A stretch of 64,000 bases of DNA from Symploca sp. SIO1C2. Lineage in GTDB: Bacteria > Cyanobacteriota > Cyanobacteriia > Cyanobacteriales > Coleofasciculaceae. Under the pieces are notes generated by a model, which made no database searches, was not told the origin of the DNA, and saw nothing but the letters and a program-made list of their open reading frames with translations. Below, in pieces: positions 1 to 8,210 of this stretch (position 1 is its first letter; every line of letters begins with the position of its first letter). The stretch covers positions 1 through 64,000 of the forward strand of contig JAAHFP010000034.1 in NCBI GenBank assembly GCA_010672925.1. The letters run 5' to 3'. Both the position numbers and the translations under genes were made by a program.

Positions 1-100
1 TGTGTATAGAGTGTAGATATATGTCCGTCGTGTTTTTTTTTTTTAAAGACGAAGACGGCATACGATGTGGACTGACTAAAGTGAATGGAGTTCAGACGGG
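1..100. other. Sequencing-adapter remnant at contig end
   Basis: Not genomic sequence. Bases 51-65 (GAAGACGGCATACGA) and 86-98 (TGGAGTTCAGACG) match the Illumina P7/index-read adapter in the right order, with an index-sized stretch between them. Bases 9-20 contain GAGTGTAGAT, which matches the P5-side adapter. A T-run at 32-44 and a G-run from 98 onward look like low-quality read tails. I infer that an adapter-dimer read was built into the contig end. It should be trimmed and not annotated. Confidence 0.9.
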
Positions 101-222
101 GGGTGGGGGGGGCGGGGGGAGCTGGGGGAGCTGAGGGAGCTGAGGGAGCTGAGGGAGCTGAGGAAGCTGGGGGAGCTGGGGGAGCTGGGGGAGCTGAGGG
201 AGCTGGGGGAGCTGGGGGAGCT
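101..222. repeat. G-rich 9-bp tandem repeat
   Basis: About a dozen copies of a 9-base unit close to GGGAGCTGA/GGGAGCTGG. The same unit occurs at 12505-12546, so it is a genuine repeat type in this genome, although this copy abuts the adapter artefact and its length may be misassembled. Confidence 0.75.
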
Positions 223-285
223 AATCTTTTCCAAAAATTGGGATGATTTATTTCTTGGGAGTTCCTAAAGCAACCGCGAGAATCC

Positions 286-315
286 TGTAGAGACGTTGCC
301 TGCAACGTCTCTACA
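286..315. repeat. Perfect palindrome downstream of prmA
   Basis: TGTAGAGACGTTGC faces its reverse complement with a two-base centre, giving a 14-bp perfect stem. It lies 14 bases past the prmA stop codon. Palindromes of this type are dispersed in many cyanobacterial genomes. It could act as a transcription end signal, but there is no T-tract next to it on the prmA strand. Confidence 0.7.
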
Positions 316-328
316 ATGTGGGATATAA

Positions 329-1258
329 CTAAGATCTTCTGATATTAAAGCAACACCATTCTTGACGCTTCCAGAGGGCTGCTACCACCCAGTTATGCTG
401 TTCGAGAGTATCAGCAATCGGTTTAGCCTGATCTAACAAAATCCCGCTAAGGATACCCCAAGTTTTCGGGCCAGCAATCGCAGTGAGTCCTGGAATCAGT
501 TCAATAATTACTTCCGCCAGAATATTACAGAGAATGCCATCTACTGCTTGATGGTGAGTTAACTTCTGCAACTGTTCAACACTACCTCTCTCCACAACCA
601 TTTGCTGGGCATTGATGTGATTCAAATCACGATTAGCGCGAGCAGAACGTACCGCCAGCGGGTCTGTATCTACGGCGTAGACTTTTGTCGCACCTAGCAA
701 GATAGCTCCAATAGAGAGAATACCCGAGCCGCAACCAATATCAGCTACCACACCCTTACTACCATCCCCTAACCGCATTTCCAGGGCTTCCAAACACAGC
801 TGAGTAGTTGAGTGAGTACCTGTACCAAAAGCGGCTCCAGGATCAAGGCGTAATACTAGCCTTTCTGAGGATTCTGGCTCTGATAACCAAGCGGGGTAGA
901 TCAACAAGCGATCGCCAATATCTTGGGGTTGCCAGTGCTCCTTCCAGCTACTAGCCCAATCCTCTTCATCAATCAAACGCCAATGCACTATTGGTATTGG
1001 TTGTCTGAGAGTCAGAGCATCTTGGCGCAGCCACAGGGAAAGGGCTGCCAAATCCAAGAGTTGTGCCTGTATTTGAGGTAAGTAACTACACAACAGGTGG
1101 GAATTTCCCTTAACCTCGCTGGACATACCACGACAACCAAATTTTTCTAGTCGCCAGAAGATTAAATCCTCTAAAGCAGGGTCACAGAGAATTTTGATTT
1201 CCCACCAGCTGTTTGCCATAATCCCGGAATTGCTTACTTTGGAATCCATATTGAGCAA
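329..1258 (-). CDS. prmA: Ribosomal protein L11 methyltransferase PrmA
   Basis: Cytoplasmic S-adenosylmethionine-dependent enzyme that methylates lysines and the N-terminus of ribosomal protein L11. The SAM-binding motif DIGCGSG lies at residues 173-179 of the longest reading, preceded by the family-typical [12 protein letters not shown] stretch, and the substrate-side motif NILAEVI is present further on. Length (about 300 residues) fits the family. The longest reading starts at a TTG (1258) that has AGGAG about 10 bases upstream; ATG codons at 1249 and 1219 are alternatives. Recognisable homology (MANSWWEI...) begins at 1219, so the true start is uncertain. It is convergent with nothing nearby and lies 78 bases from the start-distal end of serA on the same strand, so the two may be co-transcribed. 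Confidence 0.93.
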   Translation of the reverse strand: MLNMDSKVSNSGIMANSWWEIKILCDPALEDLIFWRLEKFGCRGMSSEVKGNSHLLCSYLPQIQAQLLDLAALSLWLRQDALTLRQPIPIVHWRLIDEEDWASSWKEHWQPQDIGDRLLIYPAWLSEPESSERLVLRLDPGAAFGTGTHSTTQLCLEALEMRLGDGSKGVVADIGCGSGILSIGAILLGATKVYAVDTDPLAVRSARANRDLNHINAQQMVVERGSVEQLQKLTHHQAVDGILCNILAEVIIELIPGLTAIAGPKTWGILSGILLDQAKPIADTLEQHNWVVAALWKRQEWCCFNIRRS

Positions 1259-1336
1259 TTCAGAATTTCTCCTGACTACCGATTTTTGTTTCCTTATTTC
1301 TGGCTTTTTTTTGGACTGAAGTCCTACTACTGCTCA

Positions 1337-2920
1337 TTACAAAGTTACCGTATAAGCATCCCGAATTCCAGAAACTTTCATAATCTCCTCCAAAATGCCA
1401 TCTGGTAAAGGGTCATCAATACTCAACACCATGACTGCATCACCCCGGACGATTTTGCGACCAACCTGCATACTGGCAATATTGACATTAAAACTGCCCA
1501 GCAGGGAACCAATTTTGCCAATAATTCCTGGCATATCCCGGTGCAGAGTAAATAACATGTGATTACTAGGAGGAACATTAATCGGGAACTCATCAATACT
1601 AGTGACATGGATTTCTCCATCACTGAGCAAAGCCCCAGTTACAGAATGTTCTCCCAAAGAACCCTTGGCTGATAAGTGTAGTGAACCTCCTGAATAGTCT
1701 TGAATGGAAGCATCCCGGGTTTCAATCACACGAATCCCTCGCTCTTTAGCTTCAATGGAGGCATTGACATAATTGACCCGCTCCCGCAACGGCTGGGAAA
1801 GTAAGCCTTTAAGGGAAGCTACAACTAAGGGCTGACTATTATTAGTTGCCAACTCTCCCTGTAACCGCACATTCAATACCTCAATCCTTCCTCCCGCTAA
1901 CTGACCGACCAAATTACCTAAGGTTTCTGCCAACTGCATATAGGGTTTGAGAGTTTCCAGAACATTGGGAGAAAGTCCTGGAATATTGACTGCTGAACGA
2001 GCTGATAAGCCTAACAGAACATCACGAATTTGCTCAGCAACATCAATCGCTACATTAACTTGAGCTTCTTCGGTAGAGGCTCCTAGGTGGGGAGTCAGGA
2101 TCACTTCTTTTTCCAGTGATCTCAGGGACGATTCTCCTAAGGGTTCTGATTCAAAGACATCCAAGGCTGCACCAGCAATTTTACCTTCTTTCAAAGCCTC
2201 AGCCAGGGCCTCTTCATCAATAATTCCACCTCTAGCACAATTGATAATGCGAGCTCCTGGCTTCATTTTTGCTAAGGCTTCGGCATTAATTAAATGAGCC
2301 GTTTCCGCAGTTTTGGGAATGTGCAGAGTAATATAATCAGACTCCCGCAACAGTAAATCCATCTCTACTAAACGACAGCCTAGCTGCTCTGCCCGTTCGA
2401 CGGAAATAAAAGGGTCATAAGCTAGTAACTTCATACCCATTGCTTGGGCTGCGGTAGCCACATGGGAACCAATTTTACCTAAGCCAACAACACCCAAAGT
2501 CTTTTTATAAACTTCTGTACCGATGAAGCGCTTGCGGTCCCACTTATTGCTTTTTACTGACTCATTAGCATGGGGAATATGACGAGAAAGGGACAGCATC
2601 ATTGCCAAAGCATGTTCAGCGGCGGCAATGGTATTCCCTTCTGGAGAGTTAACTACAACAATTCCTTGACGAGTAGCTGCTGCTACATCAACGTTATCGA
2701 CACCAACACCAGCACGTCCAATGATCTTTAGTTGTTTGCCAGCCTCAATAATCTCTTGGGTAACGCGGGTCCCAGAGCGAATCATCAAGGCATCATATTC
2801 TGGGATGATCCCAGCTAGTTCCTCAGGCTTGAGATTGGTTTTGATGTCAACCTGAGCAACTTGGGAAAGGATATCAATTCCAGCTTGATTAATTGAGTCA
2901 GAGACGAGAACCTTAGACAT
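1337..2920 (-). CDS. serA: D-3-phosphoglycerate dehydrogenase SerA
   Basis: Catalyses the first committed step of serine synthesis, oxidising 3-phosphoglycerate with NAD. At 527 residues it is the long form with an intervening domain and a C-terminal ACT domain (about 455-527) that normally mediates serine feedback. Visible motifs are GRAGVGVDNVD (68-78), the Rossmann loop GVVGLGKIG (143-151), the arginine in NCARGGIIDE (about 229), the glutamate in FESEP (about 258) and the catalytic histidine in TPHLGAST (about 279). The ATG at 2920 is followed by a canonical N-terminus. The gene is complete and shows no anomaly. Confidence 0.97.
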   Translation of the reverse strand: MSKVLVSDSINQAGIDILSQVAQVDIKTNLKPEELAGIIPEYDALMIRSGTRVTQEIIEAGKQLKIIGRAGVGVDNVDVAAATRQGIVVVNSPEGNTIAAAEHALAMMLSLSRHIPHANESVKSNKWDRKRFIGTEVYKKTLGVVGLGKIGSHVATAAQAMGMKLLAYDPFISVERAEQLGCRLVEMDLLLRESDYITLHIPKTAETAHLINAEALAKMKPGARIINCARGGIIDEEALAEALKEGKIAGAALDVFESEPLGESSLRSLEKEVILTPHLGASTEEAQVNVAIDVAEQIRDVLLGLSARSAVNIPGLSPNVLETLKPYMQLAETLGNLVGQLAGGRIEVLNVRLQGELATNNSQPLVVASLKGLLSQPLRERVNYVNASIEAKERGIRVIETRDASIQDYSGGSLHLSAKGSLGEHSVTGALLSDGEIHVTSIDEFPINVPPSNHMLFTLHRDMPGIIGKIGSLLGSFNVNIASMQVGRKIVRGDAVMVLSIDDPLPDGILEEIMKVSGIRDAYTVTL

Positions 2921-3183
2921 TACCTAATTGGGGTTGAAATGAGCTTTTCCCAATTGCACTCCTCTACTTAGAAAGGGATTTCTAGACAAAGAGCGCTGCA
3001 AGCGACAGACGACAAATAGCAGTCAACTGCTGGATGCAGTGGGATTAGAGTTGAAACAACAGTTAGTGTTTACTTCAGTAGCATATATTAACGGCAAAGG
3101 GTCACTACTGTCTCAGTTGTCTGAAAATTTTTAGGTTTAATAACGGTAAAGTAAGTTTTGTGTCCAATGAACAATTGAGATCA

Positions 3184-3696
3184 ATGAACTATCTGATTGC
3201 CATATTACCCAACCGCATTGAGGCAGAAGCCGCCTACACTGCTCTAGAAAAAGCAGACTTACCGATGGATAAGGTAACTATTTTGGGTAGAGGATACCAA
3301 ACTGCTGATGAATTTGGTTTAATTGACCCCAGTGCCAAAGCCAAAAAGCAAATTTATCAACTGGCATTTTTGTTGATTCCCTTCGGCTTTGCGGCAGGTT
3401 ATGTCTTTAACTTACAGACAGGGATAGTAATTGTTCCAGGAACCGGCGCAGTAGTTAATCATATCATCGGCGGTTTGTTTGGTGCGATCGCGGGCTCAAT
3501 GGGGAGTTTTTTCGTTGGTGGTGGAGTTGGTTTAAGCACCGGCAGTGGTGATGCTTTGTCTTACCGTAATCGCCTCAATGCTGGAAAATATCTGATTGTA
3601 GTCAAAGGTTCTGAAAGTTTGACTAGGCAAGCCACAACCTTACTTAAACAATTCAATCTTGAACATATACAAGGTTACGTCGAACCAGAGAATTAA
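3184..3696 (+). CDS. Small glycine-rich membrane-associated protein, stress-protein-like
   Basis: Unassigned 170-residue protein. The N-terminal ~45 residues (MNYLIAILPN..., with alternating hydrophobic strands and EAEAAYTALEKA) resemble the small alpha/beta domain of general-stress/DUF1269-like proteins. The middle (about 62-120) contains two hydrophobic, glycine-rich segments that look membrane-inserting (LLIPFGFAAGYVF and IIGGLFGAIAGSMGSFFVGGGVG). The end returns to a beta-rich domain (GKYLIVVKG). An in-frame GTG at 3160 would add eight residues; I prefer the ATG at 3184 because the conserved-looking domain begins there. It diverges from serA. A function in stress response is inference only. 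Confidence 0.7.
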   Translation: MNYLIAILPNRIEAEAAYTALEKADLPMDKVTILGRGYQTADEFGLIDPSAKAKKQIYQLAFLLIPFGFAAGYVFNLQTGIVIVPGTGAVVNHIIGGLFGAIAGSMGSFFVGGGVGLSTGSGDALSYRNRLNAGKYLIVVKGSESLTRQATTLLKQFNLEHIQGYVEPEN

Positions 3697-3700
3697 GAAT

Positions 3701-3774
3701 TATCGTAGGGGCGGGTTTAGGGATATCCTAATGCATTCGACGATAACTGTCATACAAAACCCGCCCTATCGATA
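3701..3774. repeat. Interspersed inverted repeat (GGGGCGGGTTT family)
   Basis: Arms TATCG...GGGCGGGTTT and AAACCCGCCC...CGATA surround a ~35-base centre just past the preceding stop codon. A second member of the family lies at 34150-34215, so this is a dispersed repeat and not a gene-specific signal. Confidence 0.65.
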
Positions 3775-3948
3775 ACCTTGCAGATTAACAAAAATTTTCC
3801 TCAAACATCGATTAAATAAGGCGTTGGTGTGTTTTTGGGAGATAAAAACACAATTAAGCGATCGCTTGTTGGATGCATTAAAGACTTATGCTTGTACTGA
3901 TTCAATTCTTTAATCTAAAATAAAGACAGTTAGTGGGTTAAAGGCACT

Positions 3949-4548
3949 ATGAGTTCTCCCATCGTCACTCAACCTCCATTGATAGATTCGGAGCAACGAG
4001 TATTGCTTCACGGAGTTGATTGGCATCAATACGAGAGTTTGCTAGGGGTTCTAGGAGATAACTTTCCCACATTGCGGATGAGCTACTTAGAAGGAACCCT
4101 AGAAATTATGACTAATTCTCCGGAACACGAGGAGCTCAAAAAGGTGATAGGGATGTTGATAGAAGCCTATCTACAAGAAACCCGAACCCGTTTCCATGCA
4201 GGGGGTTCTACCACCTTTCGCCAAGCTGCAAAGAAGCGAGGTTTAGAACCTGATGAGTGCTATTGTTTAGGAGCAAAAAAGGAATTTCCAGATTTAGCAA
4301 TTGAAGTAGTTATTACCAGTGGATTAGTCAATAAGCTAGAAATATATCAGGGTTTGGGTGTACGGGAAGTTTGGCAGTGGCAATCAGGACAATTTTCTAT
4401 TTATCATCTGCGCTCAACGGGATATGAGTTAGTAGAAGCCAGTGAGTTACTATCTGCATTAGACCTGAAGTTGCTAGCTAGCTATGTCAAACCTGAAGAG
4501 CAGTTTGATGCGGTGATGGCATTTCGAGAAACTTTACGCCGGAGGTGA
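3949..4548 (+). CDS. Uma2 family (DUF820) PD-(D/E)XK-fold protein
   Basis: Putative restriction-endonuclease-fold protein of the Uma2/DUF820 family, which is greatly expanded in cyanobacteria and of unknown biological role. Family features seen are the N-terminal W-x-x-Y/F-E-x-L-L segment, the SYLEGTLEIM strand, HEELKKVIGMLI, the GGSTTFR turn, and the catalytic-type strands EPDECY and PDLAIEVVITS followed by KLEIYQGLGVREVWQW. Length (199 residues) is normal. It is one of four Uma2 genes in the window and the first gene of the accessory patch up to ~7.0 kb. Confidence 0.88.
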   Translation: MSSPIVTQPPLIDSEQRVLLHGVDWHQYESLLGVLGDNFPTLRMSYLEGTLEIMTNSPEHEELKKVIGMLIEAYLQETRTRFHAGGSTTFRQAAKKRGLEPDECYCLGAKKEFPDLAIEVVITSGLVNKLEIYQGLGVREVWQWQSGQFSIYHLRSTGYELVEASELLSALDLKLLASYVKPEEQFDAVMAFRETLRRR

Positions 4549-4676
4549 ATTAGATCCTGATCGACGCATCTGGTAGTTATAGTAACACATCCTGGCCAAA
4601 AATTGCTTTCTTTCCCTAGATATCATAATGTTTTGAGTATCTGCGATCACTCATCAAGCTAAAGGAGGAATAATCT

Positions 4677-5000
4677 ATGAAAACTCAAGAACTCATAACA
4701 AGCTCTGTATCTACAGAAGCATCGATTCGAGAACAATTAAAGCAAGAAATTGAACAAGCACCGGACGAAATTTTAGAGATTGTTTTAGACTTTATTCTCT
4801 TTCTCAAATCTCGTCATTCTCACTCATCAACAACAAAACAGACTCCTTCTACGGCAGCATCAATTTTAAAAACCCTAGAAAGCATTGGTACATGGGAGGG
4901 TGATGACTTTGATGAGTGTTTAGAGTTAGTGCATCAATCTCGTAGTAAGTTCTATATTACAACTGAGGAAAACGAGAATGAAGACTGGAAAGTAGATTAA
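4677..5000 (+). CDS. VapB-like antitoxin (DUF2281-type N-terminus)
   Basis: Small 107-residue protein whose region at about residues 18-46 (IREQLKQEIEQAPDEILEIVLDFILFLKSR) has the helical pattern of DUF2281-type antitoxins found upstream of PIN toxins in cyanobacteria. The C-terminal part is acidic and probably disordered, as expected for a toxin-binding tail. A strong ribosome-binding site AAAGGAGG lies at 4661-4668, unusually good for this window. The PIN-domain gene starts 8 bases after the stop codon, so the two form one transcriptional unit. The antitoxin role rests mainly on context. Confidence 0.75.
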   Translation: MKTQELITSSVSTEASIREQLKQEIEQAPDEILEIVLDFILFLKSRHSHSSTTKQTPSTAASILKTLESIGTWEGDDFDECLELVHQSRSKFYITTEENENEDWKVD

Positions 5001-5008
5001 GAAAATTT

Positions 5009-5467
5009 ATGTATTTGCTGGATACAAATCACTGTAGCTTGGCGATTAAAAATCAGCCTGATATACTCTCTCAGTTGGCAGTACTTGCTCAAACACAGAT
5101 TGCAACTTGTGTTATTGTGCAAGCTGAGTTAATCTATATGGCAGAAAATTCCCAAAGACGGGAGAGTAACCTTAATCGTGTCACAGAGTTTTTGAAGAAT
5201 ATTTCAATCTATGCAATTGATTCGGTAACAGCTGAAATTTATGGAGCACTTCAGGCTGCTCTGATGCGGCAGTTTGCCCCAAAAGAAAAAAGTAAACGCC
5301 GAAAAACTCGACTTATTGATATTGGCTTGAGTCAACATGATCTGTGGATTGCCGCAGTTGCTCTCCAACATAATCTAACTATCGTTTCTGCCGATAGTGA
5401 CTTCCAACGCATCAAAACTGTGGGCAGTCTGTCTGTAGAAAACTGGTACATGGCAAATAACCAATAA
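5009..5467 (+). CDS. PIN-domain toxin, VapC family
   Basis: Probable RNase toxin of a VapBC-type module. The acidic PIN active-site residues are all visible: D5 in LLDTN, a glutamate in QAELIY (about 40), an aspartate in QHDLWIAA (about 110) and aspartates in SADSDF (about 130). The 152-residue length is normal for VapC. It follows the antitoxin gene by 8 bases with no separate ribosome-binding site of note, which suggests translational coupling. Family members cleave tRNA or rRNA; the target here cannot be told from sequence. Confidence 0.88.
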   Translation: MYLLDTNHCSLAIKNQPDILSQLAVLAQTQIATCVIVQAELIYMAENSQRRESNLNRVTEFLKNISIYAIDSVTAEIYGALQAALMRQFAPKEKSKRRKTRLIDIGLSQHDLWIAAVALQHNLTIVSADSDFQRIKTVGSLSVENWYMANNQ

Positions 5468-5489
5468 CAAATGACCAATAACCATCCTT

Positions 5490-6041
5490 ATGATTACCAT
5501 CCCGAATTACATCACTCCTGAAGAATATCTGGATATCGAACGTCAAAGCCCAATCCACCATGAATATCGGCAAGGATTAGTCTATGCGATGGCTGGTGGC
5601 ACAGATAATCATGATCGTATTTCTCTCAACCTTCTGAGCCTGATTAACTTGCATTTAGGGAATTCAGATTGCCGATTTCACTCTGGTAATGTGAAGGTTA
5701 ATTACCAAAAAGATTTTTATTACTATCCTGATGCCTTCGTTACTTGTGATCCACGAGACCGGAATGACCGCTATATCAAGAGATACCCTAAACTGATTGT
5801 TGAAGTACTCTCCCCCAGTACCAAGACCTTTGATTTGGGGGAGAAATTTAACGATTACTCAAAGATAGCATCTTTGGCAGAATATGTTTTAATTTATCAA
5901 GAAAGTCAGATGGTAGAATGCCGTCGTCGCACTTCGTCAAACACTTGGGATACAGTTGTTTATGAGATAGATCTTGTGTGGCTAAAAAGTATTAACCTGG
6001 AGTTTGCGATTGCTCAATTGTACCAAGGAGTTGATAGCTAG
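5490..6041 (+). CDS. Uma2 family (DUF820) protein
   Basis: 183-residue Uma2 protein. Typical features are ITPEEYLDIERQSPIHHEYRQG near the N-terminus, GGTDNHDRISLNL, the FHSGNVKV strand, and the nuclease-type residues in YYPDAFVTC and PKLIVEVLSPSTKTFDLGEKFNDY. All are intact, so it is probably functional. It begins 22 bases after the VapC-like gene on the same strand and may be transcribed with that module. The next gene is another Uma2 gene on the opposite strand, converging on it. Confidence 0.88.
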   Translation: MITIPNYITPEEYLDIERQSPIHHEYRQGLVYAMAGGTDNHDRISLNLLSLINLHLGNSDCRFHSGNVKVNYQKDFYYYPDAFVTCDPRDRNDRYIKRYPKLIVEVLSPSTKTFDLGEKFNDYSKIASLAEYVLIYQESQMVECRRRTSSNTWDTVVYEIDLVWLKSINLEFAIAQLYQGVDS

Positions 6042-6119
6042 TCACACTGTCATTTGTTGTTTGCGATATAACCCAGCGATTCATTAATTTTGAATTTTGA
6101 ATTCGCCGTCAGGCGCTTA

Positions 6120-6662
6120 TTACTTCAAAAGTCGTTCAACCGACACTTCCACTTCCGGAAACGCCAAGGGAGAAACTATTCCTTGAGTAATAATCTGTTG
6201 AGACAAATACTTCTTACCTTGAGGAGAACGAAAAACAATCAACTGCTTTTGCTGTAAATTCAAAACCCAATATTCCTGAATGCCTGCTTCAGCGTAAATA
6301 GCGCTTTTGAGCTGCACGTCCTTAGCTAAAGTAGAATCAGATATCTCTATTAACCAGAAAATATCCTCTGGTTGTGGATGGCAAAAGCGGTAACGTTCTC
6401 TGGGAGGTTTAACAACCGCGATATCGGGTTCAGGTTCGGAGTTGGCGAGAGTAATCGGTCGTGCTTCTCGGATTAAGGCTTTACCTGTTAAATTTACTCG
6501 TAAATAGTCAGCTAATTCTTCTCCATAAAAAGTATGGGAAAGTTTTTCTGGGGACATCTCGATAACCTCTCCTGCAAGTAACTCTACTGCACGGTTTCGC
6601 AATATTCCAGCTTCAATCATCTGGTGATAATCTTCTACCGCCCACCTAGTTAGAGTTTTCAT
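6120..6662 (-). CDS. Uma2 family (DUF820) protein
   Basis: 180-residue Uma2 protein of a different subtype from its neighbour. Motifs: RWAVEDYHQMIEAGIL and RAVELLAGEVIEMSPE near the N-terminus, the EPEPDIAVVKPP strand, and EDIFWLIEISDSTLAKD followed by KSAIYAEAGIQEYWVLNL, in which the acidic residues and lysine of the nuclease fold are present. It faces the previous Uma2 gene tail to tail and is divergent from the MazE-like remnant. Confidence 0.87.
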   Translation of the reverse strand: MKTLTRWAVEDYHQMIEAGILRNRAVELLAGEVIEMSPEKLSHTFYGEELADYLRVNLTGKALIREARPITLANSEPEPDIAVVKPPRERYRFCHPQPEDIFWLIEISDSTLAKDVQLKSAIYAEAGIQEYWVLNLQQKQLIVFRSPQGKKYLSQQIITQGIVSPLAFPEVEVSVERLLK

Positions 6663-6731
6663 GGTCGTGGACTTGTTTAATGCTACATCTTTATTATAAT
6701 ATTGTATGATTTTAATTGTGAGGGCGCAAAT

Positions 6732-6984
6732 GTGGAGGTTAAACTAAAAAAGTGGGGTAACAGTATCGGCTTCCGAATTCTTCGCAAAATCGCGGAACGT
6801 TTTGATATTGATGAACATTCAATTATTGAACTTACCGAGTCACAGGATGCCCTCATTATCACCAAGAAGAACAAGCCTTCAACCCTTGAGGAGTTATTAG
6901 ATAGTATTCCCAATGATTTTCAGTATCCCGACGATATACACCGATTTCGTTGCAAGCAAACCGCTCGGTAAAGAAATCATTTAG
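6732..6984 (+). pseudogene. MazE-like (AbrB-fold) antitoxin with frameshifted C-terminus
   Basis: The N-terminal AbrB/MazE fold (VEVKLKKWGNSIGFRI, then IIELTESQDALII) is intact from a GTG at 6732 with GAGG just upstream. The open frame ends at 6971 in a positively charged tail (HRFRCKQTAR) that is atypical of the family. Removing one base near 6936-6940 restores a family-like ending (D-D-I-T-D-F-V-A-S-K-P-L-G-K-E-I-I, stop at 6982-6984). No MazF-type toxin gene is adjacent. The antitoxin is therefore probably a decayed orphan, with its toxin-binding tail lost. A sequencing error is the alternative. Confidence 0.75.
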
Positions 6985-7044
6985 CCAATTGAGGCATAAA
7001 TGAACATTGAAAGAAGATAAAGACTTGTTATTACAGCAACTAGA

Positions 7045-7824
7045 ATGCTACCAAGAGAAGAACTATTAAAAGGGGTCGAAAATCGCGAGGAAATTGCCCG
7101 TATCATTGATCAAGCAGAACAGGCAATCAAAACTTGGGAAGTTGTCCTAACTGATTTTATCTCACCACCGGTACTAATTGAAGTCCAGGAAAAATTTAGC
7201 CGCTTGACGGAAGTGCAGCTGCTGGCTTGGGGTGGTTATCCTCAAGCAGAAAGACAACGTTTAGCGATCGCACGAGAAGAATTACCCTTAGAACAATATC
7301 AGGTGGAAGTAGCAGCATTGGATATTGCCGGGAACTTTCTCTTTGATCCAGCTAACCATCGGGACTTCTTAGGGGCAATGTTGGGCACAGGTTTGGTAAG
7401 GGAAAAAACTGGGGATATTATTGTTCTAGGAGAACGAGGTGCTCAAGTAATTGTTGTACCAGAAATGGTGGAGTTTCTACAAGCTAATTTAACTCAGGTG
7501 CGCTCTGTGCCAGTAAAAACTCAACAGATTGAGCTGAGTGAGCTCAAGGTTAGAGAACCGAAGAAGAAAGAGCGAACCACTGTAGAAGCCTCAATGCGTT
7601 TAGATGCGATCGCTTCGGCGGGCTTTGGCACTTCTCGGAATAAAATGGTTGAACTGATTAATGGTGGTGATGTTCGGGTAAATTGGAAAGAAATTACCCA
7701 AGCTAGCCATTTAGTTAAATCAGGAGACTTAATTGCGATTCGTGGAAAGGGACGAGTGGAAGTTGGGGAAGTTAATGTAACGAAGAAAGAACGCTATCGG
7801 GTGCAGCTGACAAGATTCATTTAA
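7045..7824 (+). CDS. Photosystem II S4 domain protein (YlmH-like RNA-binding protein)
   Basis: 259-residue protein of the YlmH-like family annotated in cyanobacteria as photosystem II S4 domain protein. The C-terminal third (about residues 180-245) is an S4 RNA-binding domain: RLDAIASAGFGTSRNKMVELINGGDVRVNW and LVKSGDLIAIRGKGRVEV. The middle has the family GAMLGTGLVREKTGDI segment. It is presumed to bind RNA; the photosystem link is a family annotation and not visible here. The ATG at 7045 gives the family-typical N-terminus MLPREELLKG. Confidence 0.88.
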   Translation: MLPREELLKGVENREEIARIIDQAEQAIKTWEVVLTDFISPPVLIEVQEKFSRLTEVQLLAWGGYPQAERQRLAIAREELPLEQYQVEVAALDIAGNFLFDPANHRDFLGAMLGTGLVREKTGDIIVLGERGAQVIVVPEMVEFLQANLTQVRSVPVKTQQIELSELKVREPKKKERTTVEASMRLDAIASAGFGTSRNKMVELINGGDVRVNWKEITQASHLVKSGDLIAIRGKGRVEVGEVNVTKKERYRVQLTRFI

Positions 7825-7826
7825 TT

Positions 7827-7885
7827 AGGTGGTAGGTGGTAGGTGGTAGGTTGTAGGTTGTAGGTTGTAGGTTGTAGGTGTTAGG
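7827..7885. repeat. Heptanucleotide tandem repeat (TAGGTGG/TAGGTTG)
   Basis: About eight head-to-tail 7-base units following the S4 gene. The same unit type occurs inverted at 52797-52857 and 53396-53557 and briefly at 17482-17511. These are the short tandemly repeated repetitive sequences known from filamentous cyanobacteria. Confidence 0.85.
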
Positions 7886-7920
7886 CAATAAACCGAATTG
7901 CACTCATTCGATGGTTGACT

Positions 7921-7990
7921 GTAGGGGTTAAGCATTGGCGCTAGCATATTGCCCATAAAATCAAGGTTTTTGTCCGCCAATGCTTAACCC
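7921..7990. repeat. Inverted repeat with 16-bp arms
   Basis: GGGTTAAGCATTGGCG at about 7925-7940 faces its reverse complement at 7975-7990 around a 34-base centre. It is probably a dispersed palindromic element. The rest of the 7825-8210 gap holds the heptamer array above and no recognisable gene. Confidence 0.65.
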
Positions 7991-8210
7991 TTCCGGGATT
8001 TATACAAAAGGTCAGAAAAATTGTATTCCTCTTCCTCAGCTCCCTATTCCCCTGCACTCTATTGTGCAGCCGATAGCTGAATTCGGATTTAGCGTTATTT
8101 ATTACAAAGTATGACATTTTGTCTTAAAAGTAAAAATCAACCTTGAAGTAATACAGAGACACTCAAAATCATCGATTTTGTAGAACAGTAAATAAACTTT
8201 AGGAAAATTT

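Noticed and set aside
1305-1322. TTTTTTTTGGACTGAAGTCC hairpin as serA terminator
   Set aside because: On the serA strand the hairpin is followed by A residues, not T; it looks like a dispersed palindrome.
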